This document shows positions 1 through 6,486 of a stretch of DNA of 18,818 nucleotides, piece by piece. The position numbers and the translations under genes were made by a program. The notes under the pieces were generated by a model, which worked only from the letters and a program-made list of their open reading frames with translations, searched no databases and was not told the DNA's origin. Positions within the stretch are counted from its first letter, which is position 1. Every line of letters starts with the position of its first letter. The DNA lies in NCBI GenBank assembly GCA_937894355.1, contig CALCRD010000494.1, forward strand, positions 1 through 18,818, in the 5' to 3' direction. Source of the DNA: an uncultured Bacillus sp. Its GTDB lineage: Bacteria; Bacillota; Bacilli; Bacillales; Cytobacillaceae.

Positions 1-2
1 AT

Positions 3-68
3 TGGGCTTCGCCCTACACATTCCTTGAGGAAGGGGTACTCTCGCCTAAAACTGACAGATTAATTTGA
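3..68 (+). other. possible C-terminal tail of an upstream gene
   Basis: A frame open from the left edge reads ...SPYTFLEEGVLSPKTDRLI and stops at TGA 66-68. A second frame is also open, to TAA at 61-63, so the reading frame is not certain. The stretch is too short to assign a family. If real, it ends 16 bases before the lipoprotein start at 85, which would put the two genes close together. Little more can be said from 68 bases. Confidence 0.2.
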
Positions 69-84
69 TAGGGAGTTGGTGAAG

Positions 85-966
85 ATGAAAATAACTCGAT
101 TTCTATTGCTCTTTATTTGCGGTGTACTATTGTTAACAGCATGTAGCGGAAATTCATCAGAAGAAAAGAGTATGGAAGGAAACAGTGGCCAGAGTGCCGA
201 TATGGTAACGAGTCCTGAAGGTACCCAAACAACTGATATGGACCGTGAAGTAGCTAAAGAAAAACAGCAATTACCATCAAAACAAAATAGGGTTATTTAC
301 ACGGCAGATTTGCATCTAGAAGTGAAAGATATAAACAAATCCAATAGACTAATCGAAGAAAAGATAAAGAAATATAACGGCTATATTGTTGAATCAAATA
401 TATACCGCCAAGGTGATCAAAATCATCGTGCTTCACTCACCCTGAGAATTCCCCAAAAGGATTTTAATGTATTCTTAACTGAAGTAGAAGAGCATGCTGT
501 CAAAGTCCATCAAAGGAGCGTCAATGGGTCAGATGTGTCTGAGGAGTACGTAGACCTTGAATCAAGACTTAATGCCAAAAAGGTCGTTGAGAAGCGCTTG
601 CTGGAGTTTATGCAAAAGGCTGAGACAACTGAAGATCTATTAAAAATTTCATCTGATTTAGCCGCAGTCCAAGAGCAAATAGAACAAATCTCTGGAAGAA
701 TAAAATTTTTGGATGATCAAATTGAATTCTCAACAGTAACTTTGACCCTAGTTGAAAATAAAGTAAATCTTCCAGACTTAGAGAAAAACGATTTAAATAC
801 TTGGGAAAAGACAAAAAAACAGTTTTTAACTAGTATAAACTATATTTTACTTGCTTCCTCTGGAGCAATTATTTTTATTATTGGCAACCTCCCAATTTTA
901 TTATTAGTGAGTTTAGTGGTGGCGGTGATTGTTCTCATCATTAAACGCAAGAAAAAACCAGATTGA
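85..966 (+). CDS. DUF4349 domain lipoprotein with C-terminal membrane segment
   Basis: The protein has about 293 residues. The N-terminus MKITRFLLLFICGVLLLTAC is a lipoprotein signal with lipobox LTAC, so Cys20 should be lipidated after export. A low-complexity Ser/Gly/Thr/Glu linker follows. A DUF4349-type domain begins near RVIYTADLHLEVKD (about residue 70), with long helices predicted to coil (about 150-210, rich in Glu, Leu, Lys, Gln). A strongly hydrophobic stretch (about 255-288) ends in a basic tail RKKKPD, so both ends are probably membrane-attached. I chose ATG 85 because GGGAG at 71-75 lies 9 bases upstream; TTG 76 and GTG 79 in the same frame are too close to it. DUF4349 proteins are widespread in Bacillaceae and their biochemical role is not established. 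The family call comes from overall architecture and recalled sequence. Confidence 0.8.
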   Translation: MKITRFLLLFICGVLLLTACSGNSSEEKSMEGNSGQSADMVTSPEGTQTTDMDREVAKEKQQLPSKQNRVIYTADLHLEVKDINKSNRLIEEKIKKYNGYIVESNIYRQGDQNHRASLTLRIPQKDFNVFLTEVEEHAVKVHQRSVNGSDVSEEYVDLESRLNAKKVVEKRLLEFMQKAETTEDLLKISSDLAAVQEQIEQISGRIKFLDDQIEFSTVTLTLVENKVNLPDLEKNDLNTWEKTKKQFLTSINYILLASSGAIIFIIGNLPILLLVSLVVAVIVLIIKRKKKPD

Positions 967-1029
967 TTTTTTAATTAAATCTTTACACCAAACAGTTCAA
1001 AAAAATTTAGAAATATATTTTCCAAAGTA

Positions 1030-1038
1030 TGCTAAAAT
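1030..1038 (+). promoter_or_regulatory. extended -10 promoter for ktrC
   Basis: TGCTAAAAT (TG at 1030-1031, TAAAAT at 1033-1038) matches an extended sigma-A -10 element. It sits about 40 bases ahead of the ktrC start. The -35 region is AT-rich with no good TTGACA match, which an extended -10 can tolerate. Confidence 0.45.
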
Positions 1039-1077
1039 GGGTACGAGATTACAAACGTATGCTTGGAGGAAAATTCC

Positions 1078-1737
1078 GTGAAAAAAGAGTTTGCAGTAAT
1101 AGGACTAGGCCGATTTGGCGGAAGTATTTGTCGAGCATTGGCAGAGCAAGGTATGGAAGTATTGGCACTTGACAATGACGAGGATCGAGTGAATGAATTT
1201 TCGATGATTGCTTCGCATGCAGTTGTTGGGGACTCAACTGATGAGAATGTTTTAAAAAGCCTAGGAATAAGAAATTTCGATCATGTTATTGTGGCCATTG
1301 GTGACGATGTTAAAGCAAGTATTTTAACAACGCTTATTTTAATAGAATTAGGCGTTAAGGATATCACTGTGAAAGCCCAAGATGATTATCACGAGAAGGT
1401 GTTGCGGAAAATTGGGGCAAACCATGTCGTACATCCAGAACGAGATATGGGAAGAAGAATTGCTAATAATATTGCCTCAAACAATGTTCTTGATTATCTT
1501 GAGCTTTCTGATGAGCATAGTATAGTAGAGATTGTTGCCAACGGAAAATTAACTGGGCATTCAATTATTGATTTAGATATTCGAGCAAAATATGGAATTA
1601 ATATTGTAGCCATAAAAAGAGGTGCCAATATTATTGTATCCCCGCAGGCACATGAAATTATTTACGAAAAAGACATCCTAATCGTAATTGGGGCAGACAC
1701 AGACATAAGTCGATTCGAGAAAAAATTAATGAACTAA
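1078..1737 (+). CDS. ktrC: KtrC, RCK-domain gating subunit of a Ktr potassium uptake channel
   Basis: The protein has 219 residues, starting at GTG 1078 (TTGGAGGA at 1063-1070, 7-base gap). It opens MKKEFAVIGLGRFGGSICRA with the Rossmann nucleotide-binding motif GLGRFGG (residues 9-15). The N-terminal RCK/TrkA_N domain covers about residues 1-135 (HPERDMGRRIA near 120) and a TrkA_C domain follows to the C-terminus (IVSPQAHEIIYEKDILIVIGADTDISRFEKK). In B. subtilis KtrC forms a cytoplasmic octameric ring that gates the membrane subunit KtrD; ATP opens and ADP closes the channel, and c-di-AMP binding to the C-terminal domain inhibits uptake. The sequence closely resembles B. subtilis KtrC. No ktrD-like gene is in the window, as expected since ktrC and ktrD are unlinked there. 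The paralogue KtrA is the main alternative, but the sequence and the rnjA neighbour favour KtrC. Confidence 0.92.
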   Translation: MKKEFAVIGLGRFGGSICRALAEQGMEVLALDNDEDRVNEFSMIASHAVVGDSTDENVLKSLGIRNFDHVIVAIGDDVKASILTTLILIELGVKDITVKAQDDYHEKVLRKIGANHVVHPERDMGRRIANNIASNNVLDYLELSDEHSIVEIVANGKLTGHSIIDLDIRAKYGINIVAIKRGANIIVSPQAHEIIYEKDILIVIGADTDISRFEKKLMN

Positions 1738-1777
1738 ACTAAAAGCGGCCCCTAGGGGCCGCTTTTAGTTTAGTTCA
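1730..1777. terminator. bidirectional terminator, 48-bp perfect palindrome between ktrC and rnjA
   Basis: Two 24-base arms are exact reverse complements with no spacer, centred between 1753 and 1754 (core AAAAGCGGCCCCTAGGGG). The arms include the ktrC stop codon and end one base before the rnjA stop codon. Either transcript forms a GC-rich hairpin with A-rich 5' and U-rich 3' flanks (GCTTTTAGTTTAG), suiting termination of both converging genes. Confidence 0.88.
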
Positions 1778-1778
1778 A

Positions 1779-3446
1779 TTATACTTCCATTATGATTGGT
1801 AAAATCATTGGACGTCTTTTAGTTTTTTCGTAAAGGAAAGGTGATAATGTATCGGTAATCTCATTTTTAATTTCAGACCATTGTGTTGTTTTACGTTCCA
1901 TTACTTTACTCAAATGCTTGGTAATTAATAACTGGGCATCGTTAATAAGGTCACTGGATTCTCTCATGTACACAAATCCTCTGGAGATAATATCAGGTCC
2001 TGAAGCAATTTTAAATTCCTTCATATTGATACTTACGACTACGATAACAAGACCTTCTTCAGATAAAATTCGTCTGTCACGTAATACAATATTTCCAATA
2101 TCGCCAATACCACTTCCATCAATGTAAACAGAGCCTGAAGGGATTTTTCCAGCGACTTGAGCAGTGTTTTCGCTTAAAGCAAGCACATCGCCATTATCCA
2201 TAATAAAACAATTTTCCGAAGGAACGCCACAATCTTCAGCTAATTTTTGATGCATACGTTGCATCCGGTATTCACCATGAATTGGCATGAAAAACTTTGG
2301 TCGGATTAAGCGTAACATTAATTTTTGTTCTTCTTGGCCACCGTGACCAGATGTATGAACATTACTTAACGAACCATGAATGACATCGGCTCCAGCTTTA
2401 AAGAGCATATTGATGGTTCTGTTGACGCTTATTGTATTTCCTGGAATCGGAGATGAAGAAAAGACGACCGTATCACCAGGATGAATTTGAATTTGACGGT
2501 GGGTCCCATTGGCAATTCTTGATAATGCAGCCATAGGTTCCCCTTGGCTACCGGTACAAAGAATTGTAACTTTATCAGAAGGAAGACGATTAATTTGTTG
2601 TGCTTCAATAAAAGTATCTTTAGGTGCACGAATATAACCTAAATCAATCCCTATTCCAATTGCAGCTTCCATGCTTCTTCCGAATACAGCAACCTTTCTT
2701 CCATTTAAAACTGCAGCTTCAACAACCTGTTGTAGACGATGAATATTAGATGCAAAGGTAGCGAAAATAATTCGACCATCAACTTTTCTGAAAATGTCAT
2801 TTATGCTCTCGCCAACACGTCGTTCAGACATTGTGAAATCAGGTATTTCGCTGTTCGTACTATCAGAAAGGAGACAAAGTACTCCTTCTTTGCCGATTTC
2901 CGCCATTTTAGTTAAATTAGCGGGCTCTCCAACCGGGGTAAAATCAAATTTGAAATCTCCAGTATGAACAACTTGGCCAGGAGGTGTTTTTACGACAATC
3001 CCGTATGAATCAGGGATACTATGAGTTGTCCGAAAAAAGGTAACAGAAGTTTTCCGGAATTTTATTATGTCGTCCTCTTTAATTTCGTAAAGCTTGGCAG
3101 TTCTCAATAGTCCATGCTCTTCTAGCTTGTTTTTAATCAAGCCCAATGCTAACTTCCCACCATAGATTGGGATATTGACTTCACGGAGTAAATAAGGAAT
3201 TCCACCAATATGATCCTCGTGACCATGAGTAATGAATAAACCCTTAATTTTTTCTTCGTTTTTTACTATATAAGAATAATCCGGAATGACATAGTCTATT
3301 CCTAGTAGTTCGTCTTCTGGAAACTTGATACCTGCATCAATCAATATTATTTCATCTTGAAATTGAACACCATAGGTGTTTTTTCCGATTTCCCCTAAAC
3401 CGCCTAGGGCAAATACAGATGTTTGATCATTCTTCACGAATTTCAT
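1779..3446 (-). CDS. rnjA: ribonuclease J1 (RnjA)
   Basis: The protein has 555 residues, the full length for the family. It is a beta-CASP metallo-beta-lactamase nuclease with endonuclease and 5'-3' exonuclease activity, central to mRNA turnover and rRNA maturation in Firmicutes. Visible zinc and catalytic residues: HGHEDH at 74-79 (His74, His76, Asp78, His79), His142 in THSIPDS, Asp164 in HTGDFKFD, and His390 in MPIHGEYRM. The beta-CASP insert lies roughly at 210-350, followed by the last metallo-beta-lactamase motifs (SNVHTSGHGGQEE, 361-373) and a C-terminal domain needed for dimerisation. The start ATG lies 6 bases after the rpoY stop. Its ribosome site (TTGGAGA) falls within the last codons of rpoY, suggesting translational coupling. 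RNase J2 is the alternative, but coupling to rpoY is typical of J1. Confidence 0.97.
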   Translation of the reverse strand: MKFVKNDQTSVFALGGLGEIGKNTYGVQFQDEIILIDAGIKFPEDELLGIDYVIPDYSYIVKNEEKIKGLFITHGHEDHIGGIPYLLREVNIPIYGGKLALGLIKNKLEEHGLLRTAKLYEIKEDDIIKFRKTSVTFFRTTHSIPDSYGIVVKTPPGQVVHTGDFKFDFTPVGEPANLTKMAEIGKEGVLCLLSDSTNSEIPDFTMSERRVGESINDIFRKVDGRIIFATFASNIHRLQQVVEAAVLNGRKVAVFGRSMEAAIGIGIDLGYIRAPKDTFIEAQQINRLPSDKVTILCTGSQGEPMAALSRIANGTHRQIQIHPGDTVVFSSSPIPGNTISVNRTINMLFKAGADVIHGSLSNVHTSGHGGQEEQKLMLRLIRPKFFMPIHGEYRMQRMHQKLAEDCGVPSENCFIMDNGDVLALSENTAQVAGKIPSGSVYIDGSGIGDIGNIVLRDRRILSEEGLVIVVVSINMKEFKIASGPDIISRGFVYMRESSDLINDAQLLITKHLSKVMERKTTQWSEIKNEITDTLSPFLYEKTKRRPMILPIIMEV

Positions 3447-3452
3447 AAATTA

Positions 3453-3662
3453 TCAAATCTCCAATACTTTAAAATCTTCATTTTTTTGTTCATATTCAAG
3501 GAATGCGCCTTGAACTGGTTCAACACGTTCAATGTTGAAAGGTTTTTGTGCTAAATATTTCCGGACAGTTTTTTCAAAATCAGCTTCAATATAAAGAGTT
3601 TTTGTTTTTTCACGAACAGGGACTTGCTTATTTGATTCTTGATAAAATACTTTAAATATCAT
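3453..3662 (-). CDS. rpoY: RNA polymerase epsilon subunit (RpoY)
   Basis: The protein has 69 residues: MIFKVFYQESNKQVPVREKT... with the family-typical ending GAFLEYEQ..FKVLE. It matches the YkzG/RpoY family (formerly UPF0356/DUF1447), a small subunit of Firmicutes RNA polymerase that binds near the secondary channel and structurally resembles the phage T7 protein Gp2. The ribosome site AAGGAGAGAGA precedes the ATG by a good distance. The gene leads an rpoY-rnjA operon, the usual arrangement in Bacillus. A dyad overlaps its likely promoter (see 3707-3725). Confidence 0.95.
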   Translation of the reverse strand: MIFKVFYQESNKQVPVREKTKTLYIEADFEKTVRKYLAQKPFNIERVEPVQGAFLEYEQKNEDFKVLEI

Positions 3663-3693
3663 ACATTCTCTCTCCTTATTCTAAAATAACATT

Positions 3694-3725
3694 TTTATAA
3701 ATTAGAACTTTAACTCCGTTAAAGT
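3694..3725 (-). promoter_or_regulatory. candidate rpoY-rnjA promoter with overlapping dyad
   Basis: On the minus strand TTTAAC (3718-3723) and TATAAA (3694-3699) are separated by 18 bases, a passable sigma-A promoter. A perfect 8+3+8 inverted repeat, ACTTTAAC-N3-GTTAAAGT, occupies 3707-3725 and covers the -35 box, the placement expected of a repressor site. No known operator consensus was recognised. Confidence 0.35.
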
Positions 3726-3752
3726 ATTAAAATATCATGGTTAATGGGATTT

Positions 3753-3793
3753 TGTGGCGGTCTTTAGCCGATATAGTCTAAGATTTTGCCACG
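3753..3793. other. imperfect foldback in the rpoY-def intergenic region
   Basis: The stretch 3663-4300 is 638 bases without a long gene. Within it 3753-3793 folds back: GTGGC (3754-3758) pairs GCCAC (3788-3792), flanked by G-U pairs as plus-strand RNA, then TCTT-T-AG (3761-3767) pairs CTAAGA (3778-3783) around the loop CCGATATAGT. The structure is better as plus-strand RNA, where no gene is known. It may be a chance fold. The remaining sequence here is AT-rich without clear genes apart from the micro-ORF at 3961-4032. Confidence 0.2.
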
Positions 3794-3928
3794 TAGTTTA
3801 TATTATATATAAGTTTACAGTGTTTTTCATGTTTTTTCTATTATTAACGTATTTTTCATATGGGAGAAGGAATAGGATTCATTTCCAAGGTATGTAAACT
3901 CTCTGAATATAAATGTACAATAAAGAAG

Positions 3929-3954
3929 AAGCCCTTCGCAAGTTTGAAGGGCTT
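3929..3954 (-). terminator. hairpin downstream of a micro-ORF
   Basis: AAGCCCTTC (3929-3937) and GAAGGGCTT (3946-3954) form a 9-bp stem with an 8-base loop. On the minus strand it is followed by CTTCTTTATT, a moderate U-rich tail. It begins 7 bases beyond the stop of the micro-ORF at 3961-4032, so it could end that transcript. Confidence 0.5.
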
Positions 3955-3960
3955 AAAAAA

Positions 3961-4032
3961 CTAGGCAATTGATTTCTTTCGAAGTAAATCTTTCCACTGT
4001 TTTAAGAGCTTTTTCCTTAGCTTCTTCAACAT
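3961..4032 (-). CDS. candidate 23-residue cationic amphipathic peptide
   Basis: A 24-codon frame begins MLKKLRKKLLKQWKDLL and continues with six more residues, RKKSIA. It has ten Lys/Arg and one Asp, with Leu and Trp spaced to form one face of an amphipathic helix. GAGGAG (4043-4048) lies 10 bases before the ATG. Farther upstream TTTACT (4078-4083) and TAAAAT (4056-4061) are 16 bases apart on the minus strand, and a hairpin follows the stop. An alternative ATG at 4042 in another frame would give 29 residues, but its ATG directly abuts the GAGGAG, too close for initiation. I do not recognise the peptide. The frame is so short that chance is a serious possibility; the promoter, ribosome site and terminator around it are the argument for it. 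Confidence 0.35.
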   Translation of the reverse strand: MLKKLRKKLLKQWKDLLRKKSIA

Positions 4033-4226
4033 TGTGGGTCATCTCCTCAATTCTTATTTTAAACCTTCCGTACTTAAAGTAAAGGGTGATTTTAAAATAT
4101 GTAGACATTTTTCAGTGCTATTTTACTATTATATGGATAACTTGAAGAATTTATCATGGGTAAAAAAGGTAGATGCAGGTAAAGCAAGGAAAGATAGCTT
4201 GTTTATCTGAGGAAGATTGAGAAGTA

Positions 4227-4266
4227 AAGGTCTGACACATGACGAAATTGTATGTTGTCAGACCTT
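4227..4266 (-). terminator. hairpin downstream of def
   Basis: AAGGTCTGACA (4227-4237) and TGTCAGACCTT (4256-4266) form a perfect 11-bp stem with an 18-base loop, 34 bases past the def stop. On the minus strand the tail is TACTTCTC, a weak U-tract, so it may be a terminator or simply a 3'-end stabiliser. The same GGTCTGA/TCAGACC words recur in the terminator at 13813-13838. Confidence 0.5.
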
Positions 4267-4300
4267 AAGTTGACCTAAATAATATTTAGTGGGTATGGTT

Positions 4301-4855
4301 TTATCTTTCGATTTCGATTGAGTTTTCTGGACGAGAAAATGGTTCATGTTTGTTGATATGGTCGTAAAACATGATTCCATTGAGATGGTCAATTTCATGT
4401 TGAAATACGATTGCAACCATTCCTTTTAGCCGAAGTTTAATTTCCTCTCCGGTGATATCTGTCGCTTTCACAGTAATCCTTGCGTACCTTGGTACAAATC
4501 CAGGGAAAGCTTCATCTACAGAAAGACAACCTTCACCTGATGATAAATAGGCTAGTTCAACAGAATGGCTCACTATTTTTGGGTTGAAAAGCGCATAACT
4601 ATATAGTTTATCTTTTTCATCGCGTGAATGAATGGCAATCATTCGTTTTGCTACATTTATTTGCGGGGCAGCAAGGCCGATTCCCGGTCGAAGTTTATAT
4701 TTTTCGACTAACTCGGGGTCTTGGCTATTTTTTACAAATTCCAATAAACTTGCTAGTATCTGTTGATCTTCTTCTGAAGCAGGTAATGGAACCTCTTCGG
4801 CCACTTTTCGTAATGTGGGGTGCCCGTCCCTGATTATATCCTCCATGGTTAGCAT
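4301..4855 (-). CDS. def: peptide deformylase
   Basis: The protein has 184 residues and is a metal-dependent hydrolase that removes the formyl group from the N-terminal formyl-methionine of new proteins at the ribosome. All three family motifs are present: GIGLAAPQ (58-65), EGCLS (108-112, with metal ligand Cys110) and HEIDH (153-157, with two His ligands and the catalytic Glu). The insertion before motif 1 (SQDPELVEKYKLRPG) marks a Gram-positive type 2 deformylase, matching B. subtilis DefB (YkrB) well. The start ATG follows TTGGAGGA by 9 bases. In B. subtilis a HAD phosphatase gene (ykrA) separates def from rpoY, as I recall; here that interval has no such gene. Confidence 0.96.
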   Translation of the reverse strand: MLTMEDIIRDGHPTLRKVAEEVPLPASEEDQQILASLLEFVKNSQDPELVEKYKLRPGIGLAAPQINVAKRMIAIHSRDEKDKLYSYALFNPKIVSHSVELAYLSSGEGCLSVDEAFPGFVPRYARITVKATDITGEEIKLRLKGMVAIVFQHEIDHLNGIMFYDHINKHEPFSRPENSIEIER

Positions 4856-5079
4856 CTAAGTAATCCTCCAATACATGTTTATATTTCCAGTTGTTCATTT
4901 TTTTTTTGCTAGTTTAAGTAATATGAACTATGTAAGTAGTCTAACAAACAAGTGAATAAATGTTAACTAGAAAAGTACAACCGTTTCCTGGCTTTCGAGT
5001 ATAACGGAAGTTGGTATTTAAATAAATCCTACCCTCTTAGGGATTGCTAAACCTTGATTACTGCCATGTCCGTTAAAAA

Positions 5080-5102
5080 AAGAGGAGTATTTCACTCCTC
5101 TT
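5080..5102 (-). terminator. terminator of the yjcZ-family gene
   Basis: AAGAGGAGT (5080-5088) and ACTCCTCTT (5094-5102) form a 9-bp stem with loop ATTTC. On the minus strand a run of T follows directly (5074-5080 read as A on the plus strand). It lies 22 bases past the stop at 5124. Confidence 0.85.
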
Positions 5103-5123
5103 CAATGTGTTAACGATTGGCAA

Positions 5124-5249
5124 TTAGCAGAATGCACTTCCGACAATAATTAATAGGATAAATAGGACAACAATGAGGGCAAATCCTCCAGCAAAGCCTC
5201 CGCCACTAGGTTGACATCCACATCCATGTCCGTAACCGTAACCAAACAT
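5124..5249 (-). CDS. YjcZ-family tiny transmembrane sporulation protein
   Basis: The protein has 41 residues: MFGYGYGHGCGCQPSGGGFA, then a hydrophobic segment GGFALIVVLFILLIIVGSAF and a final Cys. A Gly/Tyr/His/Cys-rich head followed by FALIVVLFILLIIVG is the signature of the Bacillus YjcZ (tiny TM) family, linked to sporulation and often present in several copies per genome. The ribosome site GGGGGA lies 6 bases before ATG. A sigma-K-like promoter precedes it and a clean terminator follows, so it is a stand-alone transcript. A single membrane-spanning helix in the mother cell or spore envelope is the likely location (inference). The molecular function is unknown. Confidence 0.88.
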   Translation of the reverse strand: MFGYGYGHGCGCQPSGGGFAGGFALIVVLFILLIIVGSAFC

Positions 5250-5296
5250 AAGCAATCCCCCTTTTTTATAATAAATTACTTCTTGGCTGTTCAATA

Positions 5297-5323
5297 TAAT
5301 CTATGTTAGGTAAAATAAAGTGT
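5297..5323 (-). promoter_or_regulatory. sigma-K-like promoter of the yjcZ-family gene
   Basis: On the minus strand CATAGATTA (5297-5305) fits the sigma-K -10 consensus CATAnnnTA, and ACAC (5320-5323) lies 14 bases upstream, resembling the AC-containing -35. The 5' leader would be about 40 bases. This suits a late mother-cell sporulation gene. It is a consensus match from memory. Confidence 0.45.
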
Positions 5324-5362
5324 ATAGGTCGTTGCCTAAATATGATTGCCGAATATCATACA

Positions 5363-5553
5363 GGGTTGTTTTCGTAAAGATTGTTGTTAAAATCCAAAAC
5401 CCGATTTTAACTAGGTTACAGCTATTTTGTTGCTTGAATGAAATTTTACAAGCTCTTTTCTCATAAATGTTCCTGTTTTCTGTTTAAACGTAGCCTAAAC
5501 ACTGCGTTTTCATCTTAAAAAGCAACTAAATTTGAGAAAAGAGCATTATACAA
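5363..5553 (+). repeat. ~190-bp foldback repeat, copy A
   Basis: This copy aligns along its whole length with the reverse complement of 8773-8957, including an exact 23-base match (5449-5471 against 8850-8872). It contains a perfect stem-loop GTTAAAATC-N8-GATTTTAAC (5386-5411) and a wide inverted repeat, GCTCTTTTCTCA (5452-5463) against TGAGAAAAGAGC (5533-5544). No protein is encoded. Size, terminal inverted words (TTTTCGTAA type) and dispersal suggest a MITE-like or structured intergenic repeat. I do not recognise a named family. It lies just upstream of the ykyA promoter. Confidence 0.85.
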
Positions 5554-5596
5554 AGAAAAGCTTTAATGATTCGACACATATTCTGTTTAATCGCTA

Positions 5597-5625
5597 TTGT
5601 AAAAAAAAGCAACAATCGATATAGT
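5597..5625 (+). promoter_or_regulatory. sigma-A promoter of ykyA
   Basis: TTGTAA (5597-5602) and TATAGT (5620-5625) are separated by exactly 17 bases, about 30 bases ahead of the ykyA start. Both boxes match four or more of six consensus positions. Confidence 0.7.
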
Positions 5626-5655
5626 AAAAAATGATGTAGATTAGGGGGATTCATA

Positions 5656-6321
5656 GTGTCGAACATAAAGAAAACAGGGTTTTTAGCGTTGTTATTAATG
5701 GTTTCAGTATTATTATCAGGTTGTTTTTGGCAAGAGACAACCGTGGATAAAATGTACTCAACGATGGAAAACGTGGTAGATGCTGAGAAAAGCTTTGAAG
5801 ACCAGCAGGAACCATTGGTGGAATTGGAAAAAAGTGAGAAAGAAATTTATGAAAAAATTATTGCTTTAGGAAGTAAGGAACATGAACAAATAGTAGAGCT
5901 TTCAGACGAGGCTCAGGACATCCTTGCAAAACGAAAAAAGCGGATGGAAAGTGAACAAAAAAGTTTAAAGGCTTCAAAAAAAGAATTTGAAAAAATCCTG
6001 CCGTTAATTGATGAACTGGATGATACAGAACAAAAGAAGCAGGCGAATGAATTAACTAAGACTATGAATGAAAGATATGAAATTCATAACCAATTGTATA
6101 AGTTGTACATACAAGGAATAAAGTATGATTCCGAATTATATGAAATGCTAAAAAACAAAGAAATTAGTATGGAGCAGTTAGATGATCAAATTACTAAGAG
6201 TAATGAGACATCTAAGCAAGTGTTAGAAACTAATGAAAAATTCAATAATAAAACAAAGAAATATAATAAAGAAAAGCTGGCTTTTTATAAAAAAGCGGGA
6301 TTAAACGTTAAAACAAAATAA
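5656..6321 (+). CDS. ykyA: YkyA family lipoprotein
   Basis: The protein has 221 residues, starting at GTG 5656 with AGGGGGA 7 bases upstream. The signal peptide ends in lipobox LSGC, with Cys23 the lipidation site. The mature part is highly charged and helical (many Glu, Lys, Gln; heptad-like spacing from about 45 to 215), so an extended coiled coil anchored to the outer membrane face is likely. It matches the YkyA family (putative cell-wall binding lipoprotein) found immediately upstream of pdhA in Bacillus. The function is not established. It has its own promoter and a strong terminator, so it is probably transcribed separately from pdhA. Confidence 0.88.
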   Translation: MSNIKKTGFLALLLMVSVLLSGCFWQETTVDKMYSTMENVVDAEKSFEDQQEPLVELEKSEKEIYEKIIALGSKEHEQIVELSDEAQDILAKRKKRMESEQKSLKASKKEFEKILPLIDELDDTEQKKQANELTKTMNERYEIHNQLYKLYIQGIKYDSELYEMLKNKEISMEQLDDQITKSNETSKQVLETNEKFNNKTKKYNKEKLAFYKKAGLNVKTK

Positions 6322-6329
6322 GAATGATG

Positions 6330-6360
6330 AGAATCGGTTAAACACTGATTCTTTTTTTTT
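6330..6360 (+). terminator. terminator of ykyA
   Basis: AGAATCGGT (6330-6338) pairs with ACTGATTCT (6344-6352) through nine pairs including one G-U, with loop TAAAC, followed by a run of nine T. Confidence 0.88.
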
Positions 6361-6456
6361 GGGAAAAAATATTTTTGGTATAGTACAGGCTTTGATTATT
6401 TGTGGTACAGAATATTTATATTGTGAATAAAATGTGAATTATCCAAGTGCAAAGTG

Positions 6457-6486
6457 TTGACTGTTGCGTTTTAATTAATGTACACT
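6457..6486 (+). promoter_or_regulatory. candidate pdhA promoter
   Basis: TTGACT (6457-6462) and TACACT (6481-6486) are 18 bases apart. Transcription from here would give a leader of about 180 bases. The -10 TACACT is the left arm of an inverted repeat whose right arm AGTGTA is at 6497-6502, and CAAAGTGT occurs at both 6450-6457 and 6494-6501, placing possible regulator contacts on both sides of the start point. A second candidate is TTGATT (6563-6568) and TAATTA (6587-6592) with an extended TG. Confidence 0.5.

Noticed and set aside
3913..3972. Plus-strand 19-residue frame starting MYNKEEALRKFEGLKKLGN
   Set aside because: It reads like protein but has no ribosome site, and it consists mainly of the terminator-like hairpin at 3929-3954 read from the other strand.
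3953..4042. Alternative 29-residue minus-strand frame starting at 4042 (MTHNVEEAKEKA)
   Set aside because: GAGGAG directly abuts its ATG, leaving no spacing for initiation; the frame starting at 4032 fits the same site better.
6421..6445. Rex-like site (TTGTGAATAAAATGTGAAT) upstream of pdhA
   Set aside because: The two TGTGAAT words are direct repeats, not the inverted TTGTGA-N6-TCACAA that Rex binds.
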